A DNA stretch of 64,000 nt from VYDC01 sp963667515. Lineage in GTDB: Bacteria > Chloroflexota > Dehalococcoidia > UBA2979. The stretch covers positions 558,001 to 622,000 of the forward strand of contig CAXXXY010000006.1 of NCBI GenBank assembly GCA_963667515.2, written 5' to 3'. Each line of letters opens with the position of its first letter. The stretch's first letter is position 1. This document shows, in pieces, positions 7,675 through 17,009 of the stretch. The notes beneath the pieces are model-generated. The model did no database searches, was not told where the DNA came from, and worked only from the letters and a program-made list of their open reading frames with translations. The position numbers and the translations under genes were made by a program.

Positions 7675-8726
7675 CTGTACTACCCAGGAAGGTTGTTCAC
7701 AGGCGGGAGGCGGGGACGGCCCCGCCGACGCCGCCGTGCGGTCGGCGGTGATTGTAGCGGTAGAGCCAGCGTGGGAGCTGGCGCAGCCGCTCGGCGTTGG
7801 AGCGGTAGGGGCGGGCGTAGGCCCACTCGTTCTGCAGGATCTGGATGAAACGCTCGGCTTTGCCGTTCGTCTGCGGGCGGTAGGGCCGCGTGTGCGACAG
7901 CCGCACGTCTGCGGCAGCGGCGGCGCCGTGGAAGCTGCGGGCGACGGTGTAGGCCTTCGCGTTGTCGGTCAGGACCCGGCGCACGCGCACGCCACGCCGG
8001 CGGAAGGCCGCGAGCGCCTGCTCGAGGAAGGCGGCGCAGCTCGCGCCACGCTCGTCGGGCAGGACGGAGACGTAGGCGTAACGGCTGTGGTCGTCGACGG
8101 CGACGTGTAGGTACTCCAGCCCCAGCGAACGCCGCGAATGCGGCCCGGAGCGCGTCTCGGCGAAGCCAGGCGCCATTCGCTTGCCGCCGCCCTCGGGGAC
8201 GCGCCCGAGCTTCTTCACGTCGAGATGCAGCAGGTCGCCGGGGGCGTCGTGCTCGTAGCGGACCGGCTCCCGGGTGACGCGGTGCAGGCGGTCGAGCCGG
8301 TTGAGGCCGCGGCGCCGCAGCACGGCGTAGACCGTGGAGCGGGCGACCCCGAGCGCCCACTGGATGCGATGCGGCCCGAATCCCTGCGTGCGTCGCACGG
8401 CGCAGATGCGTCGCTCCAGCTCGGGCGGCGTGCGCCGGGGATGCGCGCGCGGGGCGGAGCTGCGGTCCTCGAGCCCTGCCGCTCCCTCCGCCCGGAAGCG
8501 CCCCAGCCACTTGGCAACGGTGTGGCGGGAGACGCGGAAGTGGCGAGCGACCTCAGCCTGGGGCCAGCCGGCGTCCACTTCCCGCACGAGCTCGAGTCGG
8601 GTCAGCGGCGTCAGCCGCGCGTTACGATGGGCCATGAGGGTGTCCTCTCCTCGCTACTGCCGTGCTGTCACACACAGCAGCGGGCGAGGCCCCTCATCCT
8701 GTCAACAACCTACGTGGGAACTACAC
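7675..8726 (-). mobile_element. IS481-family insertion sequence, intact
   Basis: The 1,052-bp element has imperfect terminal inverted repeats: left TGTACTACCCAGGAAGG continuing into TTGTT, right (reverse) TGTAGTTCCCACGTAGG with the same continuation, about 23 of 28 positions matching. It carries one transposase gene and is flanked by CTAG on both sides (7671-7674 and 8727-8730). A CTAG core is the known target preference of IS481, and the CTAG here served as the overlapping stop codons of two convergent genes. The intact transposase suggests recent insertion. Confidence 0.92.
7697..8635 (-). CDS. IS481-family transposase
   Basis: This 312-residue protein has an N-terminal helix-turn-helix (QAEVARHFRVSRHTVAKWLG, about residues 25-45), a linker with a second helix-turn-helix, and an rve integrase core. 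The catalytic triad is visible as the first Asp in HLDVKKLGR or, more likely, VAVDDHSRYAYV, the second Asp in VLTDNAKAY, and the Glu in NGKAERFIQ. Full length for the family (300-330 residues). The ATG at 8635 is followed by the typical N-terminus. It would act on the inverted repeats at 7676 and 8725. Confidence 0.95.
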   Translation of the reverse strand: MAHRNARLTPLTRLELVREVDAGWPQAEVARHFRVSRHTVAKWLGRFRAEGAAGLEDRSSAPRAHPRRTPPELERRICAVRRTQGFGPHRIQWALGVARSTVYAVLRRRGLNRLDRLHRVTREPVRYEHDAPGDLLHLDVKKLGRVPEGGGKRMAPGFAETRSGPHSRRSLGLEYLHVAVDDHSRYAYVSVLPDERGASCAAFLEQALAAFRRRGVRVRRVLTDNAKAYTVARSFHGAAAAADVRLSHTRPYRPQTNGKAERFIQILQNEWAYARPYRSNAERLRQLPRWLYRYNHRRPHGGVGGAVPASRL

Positions 8727-9523
8727 CTAGCCGAGCAGCGAGCGGCTCGCGACGGGGAGCGAGGCGGCGCGAGCGAAGTCGCGCGCCTGGGCCGCCGCCT
8801 CCAGCAGGCCCTCGCCCGTCACCACGTCGTCGGGGAAGGTGGCGACGCCGGCGCGCGCCGCGACGCCGAGCGCCTCGCTGCCCGCCTCGGCGAGCTTCCG
8901 CGCGACGATCTGTGCGCCCTCGAGGTCGGTCTCCGGCAGCAGCGCCGCGAAGTCCGCGCCGTCCATGCGCACCAGCGTGTCGACCGTGCGCAGCCGCGCA
9001 TGGAAGCCGGCCGCCGCGCGCGCGAGCTGCTGCTCGTCCGCGCGGGGATCGCGAGGCGCTCCCACGCATCCGGTCCGACGACGACGAGCGCCAGCGAGCG
9101 ACCGTAGCGGCGCGCGCGATCCACCTCGCCCGCCAGGATGCGCTCGGCGTGCTCGCGCTTCGTGGCGCCGGTGGAGGCGTCCACGGACTGCATCGCGCTC
9201 AGCGCGCGGCCGCGCGCGCCCAGCTCCGCGTCGAAGCGCTCCACGGCGCGTCGCGTGTCCTCGACGATCACGGCGGTCAGCGCGAGCGGCAGCGCGCCCA
9301 CGGCGGCCCCCGGCACGTGCGGCGCGTCCGGGTCGGCGTCGGCGTCGGTGAGCCGCAGCGCCTGCAGCGCGACGTAGCCCGCGGCGGCCACGCCCGCCAG
9401 CCCCACGCCCAGCGCGGCGCCGCTCGGCTCCGGATCGATCACGCCGATGGCGCCGGCTGCGGCGGCGACCCACAGCGCGAGCAGGAAGACGCGTACCCAG
9501 ATCCCGCGTGCGCTGTCGCTCAT
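8727..9523 (-). pseudogene. Membrane-anchored degenerate GGDEF-domain protein, frameshifted
   Basis: The first about 155 residues (from ATG 9523) contain two hydrophobic helices (VFLLALWVAAAAGAIGVI and a second after PSGAALG) and the start of a GGDEF fold (VDASTGATKREHAERILAGE, YGRSLALVVVGPD). Near 9045-9055 one base appears to be missing, and the rest continues in another frame: TLVRMDGADFAALLPETD, then GVATFPDD. The motif reads Asp-Gly-Ala-Asp-Phe where active diguanylate cyclases have Gly-Gly-Asp/Glu-Glu-Phe, so even the repaired protein probably has no cyclase activity. The total length is 2 mod 3, consistent with a 1-bp loss. Its ATG overlaps the stop of the GT39-like gene. The stop codon lies in the CTAG used by the IS481 element. 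Confidence 0.75.
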
Positions 9524-11294
9524 CGTCCATCCTCGCGCGCCGCGGCGCCGGCCTCGTGCGGTGGCCGGAGCGCGCCGATCGCCTGAGATGAGAATCGGAT
9601 GGGGGCGTCCGCGGCCGTAGCCGGCGGCGAGCGTCGCTCGTAGAGGCGGTACTCCCCCGCCTCGAGCGCGAGCCGCAGCGCGGGCCCGCCGACGGCGTGC
9701 GCGCCCGGCTCCTCGGGTGCGAGCCCGGCGAGGCGTCGCAGCTCGGCGCCGCCCGCGAGCCGCGCCGAGTCGTGGCCGGCGAGCGCCGCCAGCACTGGCG
9801 CGTGGCGCTCCGGATCGACGAGCAGCTCGCCGCGGCCCGCTCGCGCCTCGATCCACGCGGCGATCGCGCGCGCGTCCGCGGGCGCTGCGGCCGCCGCGGG
9901 GACCTCGCCGCGCGTCGCCGCGCGCAGCGGCTGGGCGGCCGCCTCCCACGCGGGCAACGCGCCCAGCGCCGGCAGCGCCGCGAGCGAGCCGGCCACGAGC
10001 GCCGCGGCCAGCGCCGCCTGCCGCCGCCTGCGTCCCCGCTGGTAGCGCGCGGGCCGCCGCCCGCCGCTCGCCTGCCGCTCCAGCAACGCGATCGCGACGA
10101 AGGCCGGCACGACCAGCGGGGTGAGGTGGAGCGGCCACGGCTGCGCGGGGCCGAGCAGCATCGCGAGCGGCTGGGTGAGCGCGATGCTCGTGAGCACCAG
10201 CCATACGCCCGCGAGCGCCCGCCCGCCGCCGGTCGCGCCGTGCGCCGGGGCGCCCGCGGCGCCGCTCGGCCGGCCGCCCCTGCGCACGCCGCGCAGCGCC
10301 AGCCAGCCGAGCGCCGCGATCGAGAGCGGCGCGAGCCCCACCGCCCAGCGCCCCAGCCAGCGACCGAGCGCCAGCGGGTCGCCGTCCAGGCGGCGCGCCT
10401 CGGCGAGCAGCGCCGGGTCGTCCGCCGCGAGCGCGGAGAGCGCCCACGCCTCGCTCAGCAGCTCGTGCGGCGGCGTCCCGGCCAGCGCGGCGACGAGCAC
10501 CAACAGCCCCACCGGAAAGAGCGCGGGCGCGGCGTAGGCGAGCAGCGTGGCGAGGGCGCGCCGGTCGCGCTCGGCACGCTGCGCCCCTCGATGCTCCCCA
10601 TGCGGGGCGGTGACCGCGTCGCGCGCGCGTGCGATCCACCAGAACGCGCCGCCCAGCGCCAGCGCCACCGGCAGCGCGCTGTAGCGCAGCAGCAGCGCGA
10701 CGCCGATCGCGAGGCCCGCGACGGTGAGCGCGCTCACCTCGTCGCTCTCGATCCAGCGCAGCAGCGCCAGGCATGCGCCCAGCAGCAGCGCCGCGTAGAG
10801 CGCGTCGCCGCACCGCTCGCACCCGCCAGCAGCAGCGCCGGGTGCGCCGCGAAGGCCACGCCGACCAGCGCGGCGGGCGCGGGCGCGAAGCCGGCCCATC
10901 GAGCGAGCCGCCGCGCGACGACGAAGCCGAGCGCCGCGCCCAGCGCGGCCACGGGGAGCGTGACGGCGGTGGCATCGCCCGAGAGGCCGGGCAGCGCCGA
11001 GAGCGGGAGCGCCAGCGCCGAGGGCAGCGGCGGGCGCGCCCAGCCGAAGGCGCCGATCTCCGCGTGCTCCAGCAGCAGCGCCAGGTGGGCGGCGCGGGCC
11101 GTCGCCTCCTGCGACGCGTAGCCGAGCGCGCCCGAGAGCCAGCCGGCGAGCGCCCCCGCCAGCAGCGCGAACGCGCCCGCGCCGAGCCACTCGCCGCGGA
11201 GGCGCAGGCCCAGGCGCCCCGGGAGCAGCGCGCCGCGGACGGGCGCGAGCGGCGCGGCCGGAGCGCCGACGGCGGGCAGCGCGTGCTCGCTCAT
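9520..11294 (-). pseudogene. Polytopic glycosyltransferase-like membrane protein (GT39/PMT type), frameshifted
   Basis: Conceptual product of about 590 residues with roughly ten hydrophobic helices (for example AFALLAGALAGWLSGALG, VTLPVAALGAALGFVVARRL, LTVAGLAIGVALLLRYSALP, LATLLAYAAPALFPVGLLVL) and a soluble C-terminal domain of about 130 residues. This layout fits the dolichyl-phosphate-mannose/undecaprenyl-sugar transferase superfamily. Frame changes once near 10810-10822 (about 160 residues in), where one base seems missing; gene length is 2 mod 3. The ATG at 11294 overlaps the stop of the giant GT2 gene and the stop overlaps the GGDEF gene, so it belongs to the exopolysaccharide operon. 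Exact sugar donor unknown. Confidence 0.65.
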
Positions 11295-11464
11295 CGCGCA
11301 TCGGGGCGCGGCGCGTCCCCGCCGCCGATCGCGTCGGCGGCCTCCAGCCCCGCGACGGAGGAGAGGCCGTGCACGGTCTTCTCCCAGTAGAAGGGCCGGT
11401 AGAAGAGCTGCAGCAGCCCCTTCCACGCCGCGACGGACATCAGCACCCAGTACACGGGCGAGAG

Positions 11465-12766
11465 CCAACGGTTCTGGCTGGCGATCTCAGAAGGGTTGTC
11501 GAGCGAGGATGCCGCTGCGGCGGCCGGTGTGTCTCCAGCCGTCGGAGCACGCTGGTTCCGTGAAGGTGGTGGCATGCCAACAGCCAGTCCGGCGCCGCTG
11601 TTAGGGCGCTACCTATCGTTCGCTGAGCGCGAGGAGATCGCCATCCTCCGCGCCCAAGGCGCAAGCGGCCGAGCGATCGCCCGCCGGCTCCGCCGGGCTC
11701 CGTCGACGATCTCACGCGAGGTACGCCGGAACGCTGCGACACATAGCGGCAAGCTGGAGTATCGAGCGACCACGGCGCAGTGGCATGCCGCGACGTGCGC
11801 AGCGTCCCAAGGTCGCCAAGCTCGCCAGCAACGACCAGCTCCATGGTTACGTTCAGGAACGGCTGTCAGGCAGGATCGTCCGGCCCGACGGTGTGGGGGT
11901 GGTCGGCCCTGAGGTGAGCTGGATTGGCCGTCGACATGGGCGCCGTCAGCACCGACGCTGGGCCCAGGCGTGGAGCCCGGAGCAGATCTCGAACCGGCTG
12001 CAGGTCGACTTCCCTGATGATGCGTCGATGAGGATCTCCCACGAAGCGATCTACCAGGCCCTGTACGTCCAGGGTCGCGGCGCGCTGCGGCGTGAGCTGA
12101 CCGCATGTCTGCGCACGGACGAGCGCTGCGGGTGCCCAGAGCGCGAACCCGCGGTCGCGGCAAGAAGTTCGTCAGCCCCGAGATCATGATCAGTCAGCGG
12201 CCCGCCGAAGCCGATGACCGCGCCGTTCCCGGCCATTGGGAGGGCGATCTCATCCTCGGGCTGGGCAGCGATCGGCACGCTCGTCGAGCGCACGACACGG
12301 TTCAATGCTGCTGCACCTGCCCCGCATGGATGGCCACGGACAGCAACCCACCGTCAAGAACGGCCCCCCGCTGGCCGGTCACGGCGCAGAGGCGGTGCGT
12401 GACGCGATCACGGCCTCGATCACGACGCTGCCCGAGCAGCTGCGTCGCTCGCTTGCCTGGGACCAGGGAGCGGAGATGGCCCAGCACGCGCAGCTGCGCA
12501 TCGACACCGGCCTGCCGATCTACTTCTGCGACCCTCGCAGCCCCTGGCAGCGTGGCAGCAACGAGAACACCAACGGCCTGCTGCGTCAGTACTTCCCCAA
12601 AGGCACCGACCTGTCTCGGCACTCTGCCGAGGACCTCGCCGCCGTCGCTCTCGCGCTCAACACTCGACCCCGCAAGACCCTGGATGGAAGACTCCCGCCG
12701 AGGCACTCAACGAACACCTACTCTCCGCTGCACAAGGCGGTGTTGCGACGACCACTTGAACCCGAG
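11465..12766 (+). mobile_element. IS30-family insertion sequence, defective, flanked by 17-bp direct repeats
   Basis: About 1.3 kb inserted in the GT2 gene. The flanks are exact 17-bp direct repeats, CAGTACACGGGCGAGAG at 11448-11464 and 12767-12783; joining them restores the GT2 reading frame (Leu-Leu-Ser-Pro-Val-Tyr-Trp-Val-Leu-Met). The ends show weak inverted similarity, both having GGTTC followed by a TGG-C block (right end GGTTCAAGTGGTCGTCG). Target duplications of 2-3 bp are usual in IS30, though some members such as IS1630 make long ones. The transposase is frameshifted, so the element cannot move by itself. Confidence 0.85.
11574..12759 (+). pseudogene. IS30-family transposase remnant with five frameshifts
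   Basis: The pieces, in three frames, join to one IS30 transposase: helix-turn-helix YLSFAEREEIAILRAQG and STISREVRRN (from ATG 11574), QAWSPEQISNRLQVDFPD, ISHEAIYQALYVQGRGAL, then GHWEGDLILG (first catalytic Asp), TLVERTTRF, SLAWDQGAEMA (second Asp) and SNENTNGLLRQYFPKG (Glu). Frame changes occur near 11785, 12118, 12265, 12305 and 12688; the protein would stop at the TGA at 12757-12759, 7 bp from the right end. All catalytic residues survive, so the lesions are recent or technical. Confidence 0.88.
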
Positions 12767-15700
12767 CAGTACACGGGCGAGAGCAGCGCCCAGATCACCA
12801 GCGAGTAGTAGCGCCGCCGCAGGCTCCCGGCGACGTTCATGTACGCGAACGCGAAGTTCCCGCCGTACAGCGAGAGCGCGCCCATGTAGTAGACGGGAGC
12901 GGGGAAGAGCTCCTGGATCGGCTCCCAGCGCGTCGCGAACCAGAGCGCGGTGAGCGCCCACAGCACGGGGTTGAGGAGGAACGAGAATGCGGTGCCGCCG
13001 ATCACGAGCTGGAAGGAGAGGAAGCCGCCCGTGCCGAGCTGGCGCCACAGCCGGTAGGGGTGGCGCATGTGCACCAGGTACGTCTGGATGTAGCCCTTCA
13101 CCCAGCGCGATCGCTGGCGCACCCAGTTGTCGAGGACGGAGTTCGCCTCCTCGAAGGTGGTGGAGTCGACCACGGCGGTGCGGCCGCCGAGCTTGAAGAT
13201 GCGCAGCCCCAGGTCGGCGTCCTCGGTCACGTTGTAGGGGTCCCAGGCGCCGGCGGCGCGCAGCGCCTCGATGCGGAAGTGGTTGGAGGTGCCGCCCAGC
13301 GGGATCGGCGCGCCCGAGGCGTCGAGGCCCGGCAGGAACAGGTCGAACCACGTCGAGTACTCGGTCGTGAACCACTTCGTCAGCGCGTTCTGGTTGCGGT
13401 TGTAGTAGTGAGCTTCGCCTGGATGCAGACCACGTTGGCGGGGGAGCGCGCGAACGCGATCAGCACCTTTCGCAGCTGGTCCGGCTCGGGGATGTCCTCG
13501 GCGTCGAAGATCACGACGAACTCGCCGCGCGCGTGGATCAGCCCGTAGTTGCAGGCCTTCGGCTTCCCCTTCGGGTGGCCGTCTGGGACGATCGTGACGT
13601 CCATGAACGCGGGCAGCGCGAGGGCGCGCGCGGCCGCGATCGTCTCCGCGCCGTCCTCCTCCAGCAGCAGCTTGACGTCGAGCTTCTCCAGCGGGTAGTC
13701 GAGCCGCGCGAGGCCGCGCACCAGGTCGGGGATCAGCGCAGCCTCGCGGTAGAGCGGCACCAGCACCGTGTAGACGGGGAGGTCGCGCTCGTCGAGCGCG
13801 GCGATCTCCTCCTCGGTCACCGGCACCTCGAGGGTGTGCGCGAAGGCGCGGTAGATCAGGTAGAACTTGTAGCCGCTGAACGCCAGGTAGAAGCCGGTGG
13901 CGGCGGCCAGCAGCGTGATCAGCGTCGGCATCGTCCACAGCCAGAGCGAGGCCGCGAGCACCGCCAGCGCCACGATGAAGAAGCGCTTCTGCCCGGTGCT
14001 CAGCACGCGGTGCGCCGACTCCTCGGGCGAGCGCGTCGCCAGCGCCTCGGCGGAGCGCTCGAGGAAGCGGTCGTGGTAGAGCCGCTCCAGCGCATCGCGG
14101 ATGTCGGAGCGCGTGGTCGCCACCGGCTGCACGCGCGCCACCGCGGGCGTCGCCGCGTCCCCTGCGGCGGGGCCGGCGAGCAGCGCGGCCGTCGCACGCT
14201 CGCGAGCGCCGTCGTCCGCCGCGTCGGCGAGGGCGAGCGTCACGCAGCCGTCGTCGTCCCGCGCGATCGGCAGCGCCCCGGTGTCGAGCGCCACGTCCAT
14301 CGGCAGCAGCGCCGCCACCTCACGGTCGAGGTCGGTCCCGCGCAGCGCGTAGAAGGGCAGCCCGCGCTGCTGCGCGACGTGCTCGGCGATCTGCTCCTCC
14401 GAGAGCAGCCGGAGCGACTGCAGCGCGTCGCCCAGCCGCACGCCCGAGCGCTCCGCGAGCGCCAGCGCGCGGCTCAGATCGGCGCGGGAGAGCAGATCGG
14501 AGTCGAGCAGCATGTCGCCCAGCACGGGGCGCCCGTGCGCGCGCAGCGCCGCCTCGTGTACGTCGCTGCGCGTCGCGGGCGCGAGCTCGACGGTCGCGCC
14601 CGCCGTCCCGCCGAGGAGGCGCGTGAGCTCCTCCTCGAGCGTCGGGTCCAGCGGGTCGGCGACCGCGATCAGCAGTCGCGTCCCGCCCGCCGCGTCCCCG
14701 CGCTCGATGCAGCGCACCGGGATCGCGCCGAGGCGGTGCGACTCCGCGAGCGGCAGCAGCCGCGCTATCGCGTGGTCGACCGGGTCGTGCAGGGCGCCCC
14801 GCTGCTCACCCGCAGCGCTCGCCGACTCCGTCCGCGCGAGCGCCAGCGACTCGACGCCGACGAGCGCGGCGAGCGCGGCGCGCAGCTCCGTCGCCCCCAG
14901 CAGCCGCAGCCCGCCCATCGCGACGTCGAGCGGCTCGCCGCGCTCGGCGATACGCCGCCACAGCGCGAGCAGCGCGGGGTGCTCGACGCCATGCGCGCGC
15001 TCGATCCGTCGTCCCAGCTCCTCGTGCGCCGCGCTCGGCGCCGCCGCGCCCACGACGGCCCGCCGCGCCGAGCGCCATGCCTGCGGGCTCGCCAGCGCGA
15101 CGCGCACCGCCCCGCTCGCTGCGCCATCGGCGCCCTCGATCCCCGGGGCCGCTGGCGTCCTCGACCGACGACGGCGACCAGGGGAGCGCCTCGGCGGGCG
15201 CGTCGTCCTTGGGCGCGACCGCCACTAGGCGCAGCGCGTCGAGCGTCGCGAGCGGGAGGACGGCCTCCGCCTCGCCCGCGGCCGTCGATCGCGCCACCTC
15301 CGCGGGTGCGGGGCGCGCGCGCCACAGCAGCCGCTCGACCGTCGGGAGGCCGTGCGCCAGCGCCCACGCCTCCACGCGCTCCTCGGCCGAGAGCTTCGCC
15401 CACAGCGCCGCAAGGTCGCTCGGCGCCGGCTCCCTCGTCGGCAGATCCGTGTCGCCCGAGGCGAGCTCCTCGAGGAAGCCCGCCTCGCGCAGGAGGCCGA
15501 ACATCGCGGGCGTTGCCTCCAGCGCGGCGTTCCCCGCCCCCCGCTCCGGTGCGCCGCGCTGTCGCGTCGGCAGCCGGGCGAGCAGCGCCTCGATCGCGAG
15601 CTCCGAGGCGAGCAGCGGGCGCACCCGCCCGCCGAGCAGCGCGGCGAGCGCGCGCCGCGCCCGCGCGTCCCAGGGGTCGGCCATCGCGACCAGCGCCTCG

Positions 15701-16801
15701 TCGCCGCTGCGGCCGACCAGCACCGCGCGCAGCGCCCGAGCGAGGGCCGGCGGCAGCGCCGCCTGCACCTCGGGGGGCGCCGCGTCGAGATCGCCGTCGA
15801 ACGCGGCGATGCCGGCCGCGCGCGCTCGCGCCCGTCGCTGCGCCGCCGCGTCCACCCCTGCGACGCGCTCCAGCGCCTCGCCCAGCGGGATCGCGAGCTC
15901 GCGCGCGAGCGCCGCGGCCGCCTCGAGCTGTCCGCGGCTCACGCCGGCGCGGAGCAGCGCCGCCCGGTCGTCGTCGTCGTCGCGTGCCGAGACGCGCTCC
16001 TGCTCGGCGCTGTCGGCGCGCTCCTCCAGCAGCGCCGACAGCGCCGCCGGGTCGGCGAGCAGCGGGCGCGCGGTCAGCCCGCACTCGGCCTCGACCCGCG
16101 CCAGCGCCGAGGCGCTCGGCGGATCGGCGGCCTCGAGGAAGAGCTGCCCGCCGACGTGCCACAGCGGCACCAGCCGCAGCTCGCGCAGGGTGGCGGCCGG
16201 GAGCAGCGCGTCGAGGTCGGGGCGGGGCGGCCGGCGCGCGAGATCGACGCGCGGTAGAGCGAACGCGAGCGCCACGGCCTCGCGCCGCTCCTCTTCGCCC
16301 AGCAGGACCGCCTCGACGAGCGCGGCGCCGAGCTGCGGCTCGTCCTGCCCGCGGTCGGCGTCGGCGGCGTCCTCCGCCCCCGCGACGTAGGCGTCGCCCT
16401 CGACGCTCGACAGCAGCCCGAGCTCGGCGAGCAGGCGGCGCCTGCTCGCGTGCGCGGGGAGCCCCAGCGCCTCGTCGAGCGCGACCGCGATCTCGCCGCC
16501 GCTCGCCGCGACGACCTCGATCGGTCGCGCCAGGCGGCGCCGCAGCTCGTGCAGCGCCGGGCGATCGGCGGGGTCGGCGGCGGCGACCGGCAGCGGCGAC
16601 GAGCCTCCGCCGTCGGCGGGGGCGAGCGGCAGCCGCCGCCGCTCGCGGCAGAACTCGATGCCGGCCGCCGCGATCAGGTCGGGCCGCGTCGCGCGGCGGC
16701 TCGGCGGGAGCCAGCGCCCGAGGCCGGGCGGCAGGTGCTCGTCCGGCGGCTCTGCCCGCGGGCGGGTGCCGGTCAGCGCGCGAGCCACGGCGCCGCGCAC
16801 C

Positions 16802-17005
16802 TCAGCGCGCCTCGTGCGGGAGCGCGACGATGCGCAGGCCGATCAGCACGACGACCGGGCCGAGCAGCAGCGGAGTCAGCTCGCCGAGGGGCGCCGCGAC
16901 GAGGGCGGCCAACGCCACGCCGGCGACCGTCAGCGCGCGCAGCAGCGCCCAGCCGAGCAGCAGCGTCGAGGCGAGGCGCCCCGTGGGATGCTCGTGCGCG
17001 GGCAC
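16802..17005 (-). CDS. Small two-helix membrane protein, unknown function
   Basis: This 67-residue protein (GTG at 17005) has two hydrophobic segments, LLLGWALLRALTVAGVALAALVA and ELTPLLLGPVVVLIGLRIVAL in pieces of about 20 residues each, separated by a short loop. It sits between the zinc-ribbon protein (4 bp downstream of its stop) and the giant GT2 (start right after its stop), in a coupled operon. I do not recognise a family. The position suggests an accessory membrane subunit of the polysaccharide synthase. Confidence 0.6.
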   Translation of the reverse strand: MPAHEHPTGRLASTLLLGWALLRALTVAGVALAALVAAPLGELTPLLLGPVVVLIGLRIVALPHEAR

Positions 17006-17009
17006 GGCG

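Larger units (their letters stand above)
11291..16800 (-). pseudogene. Giant GT2 exopolysaccharide synthase with about six MshEN-like modules; broken by IS30 and two frameshifts
   Basis: Removing the IS30 insertion gives a protein of about 1,400 residues. The first about 950 residues hold about six GspE_N/MshEN-like units, recognisable by phrases such as LLIAVADPLDPTLEEELTRL, ALVAMADPWDARARRALAAL and RLGDALQSLRLLSEEQIAEH with GLPFYAL. Then come membrane helices, a GT2 domain (YTVLVPLYREAALIPDLV, VVIFDAEDIPEPDQL, VTEDADLGLRIF, RQRSRWVKGY) and more helices. This is the XagB-like processive glycosyltransferase architecture; MshEN domains in other proteins bind c-di-GMP. Lesions: 1-bp insertion in CCCCGGGG near 15140, 1-bp deletion near 13410 (AAGCTC before His-Tyr-Tyr), and the IS30 insertion at 11448-12783 between SPVYW halves. 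Start GTG 16800 follows the upstream stop by a few bases; it is uncertain. Confidence 0.8.
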
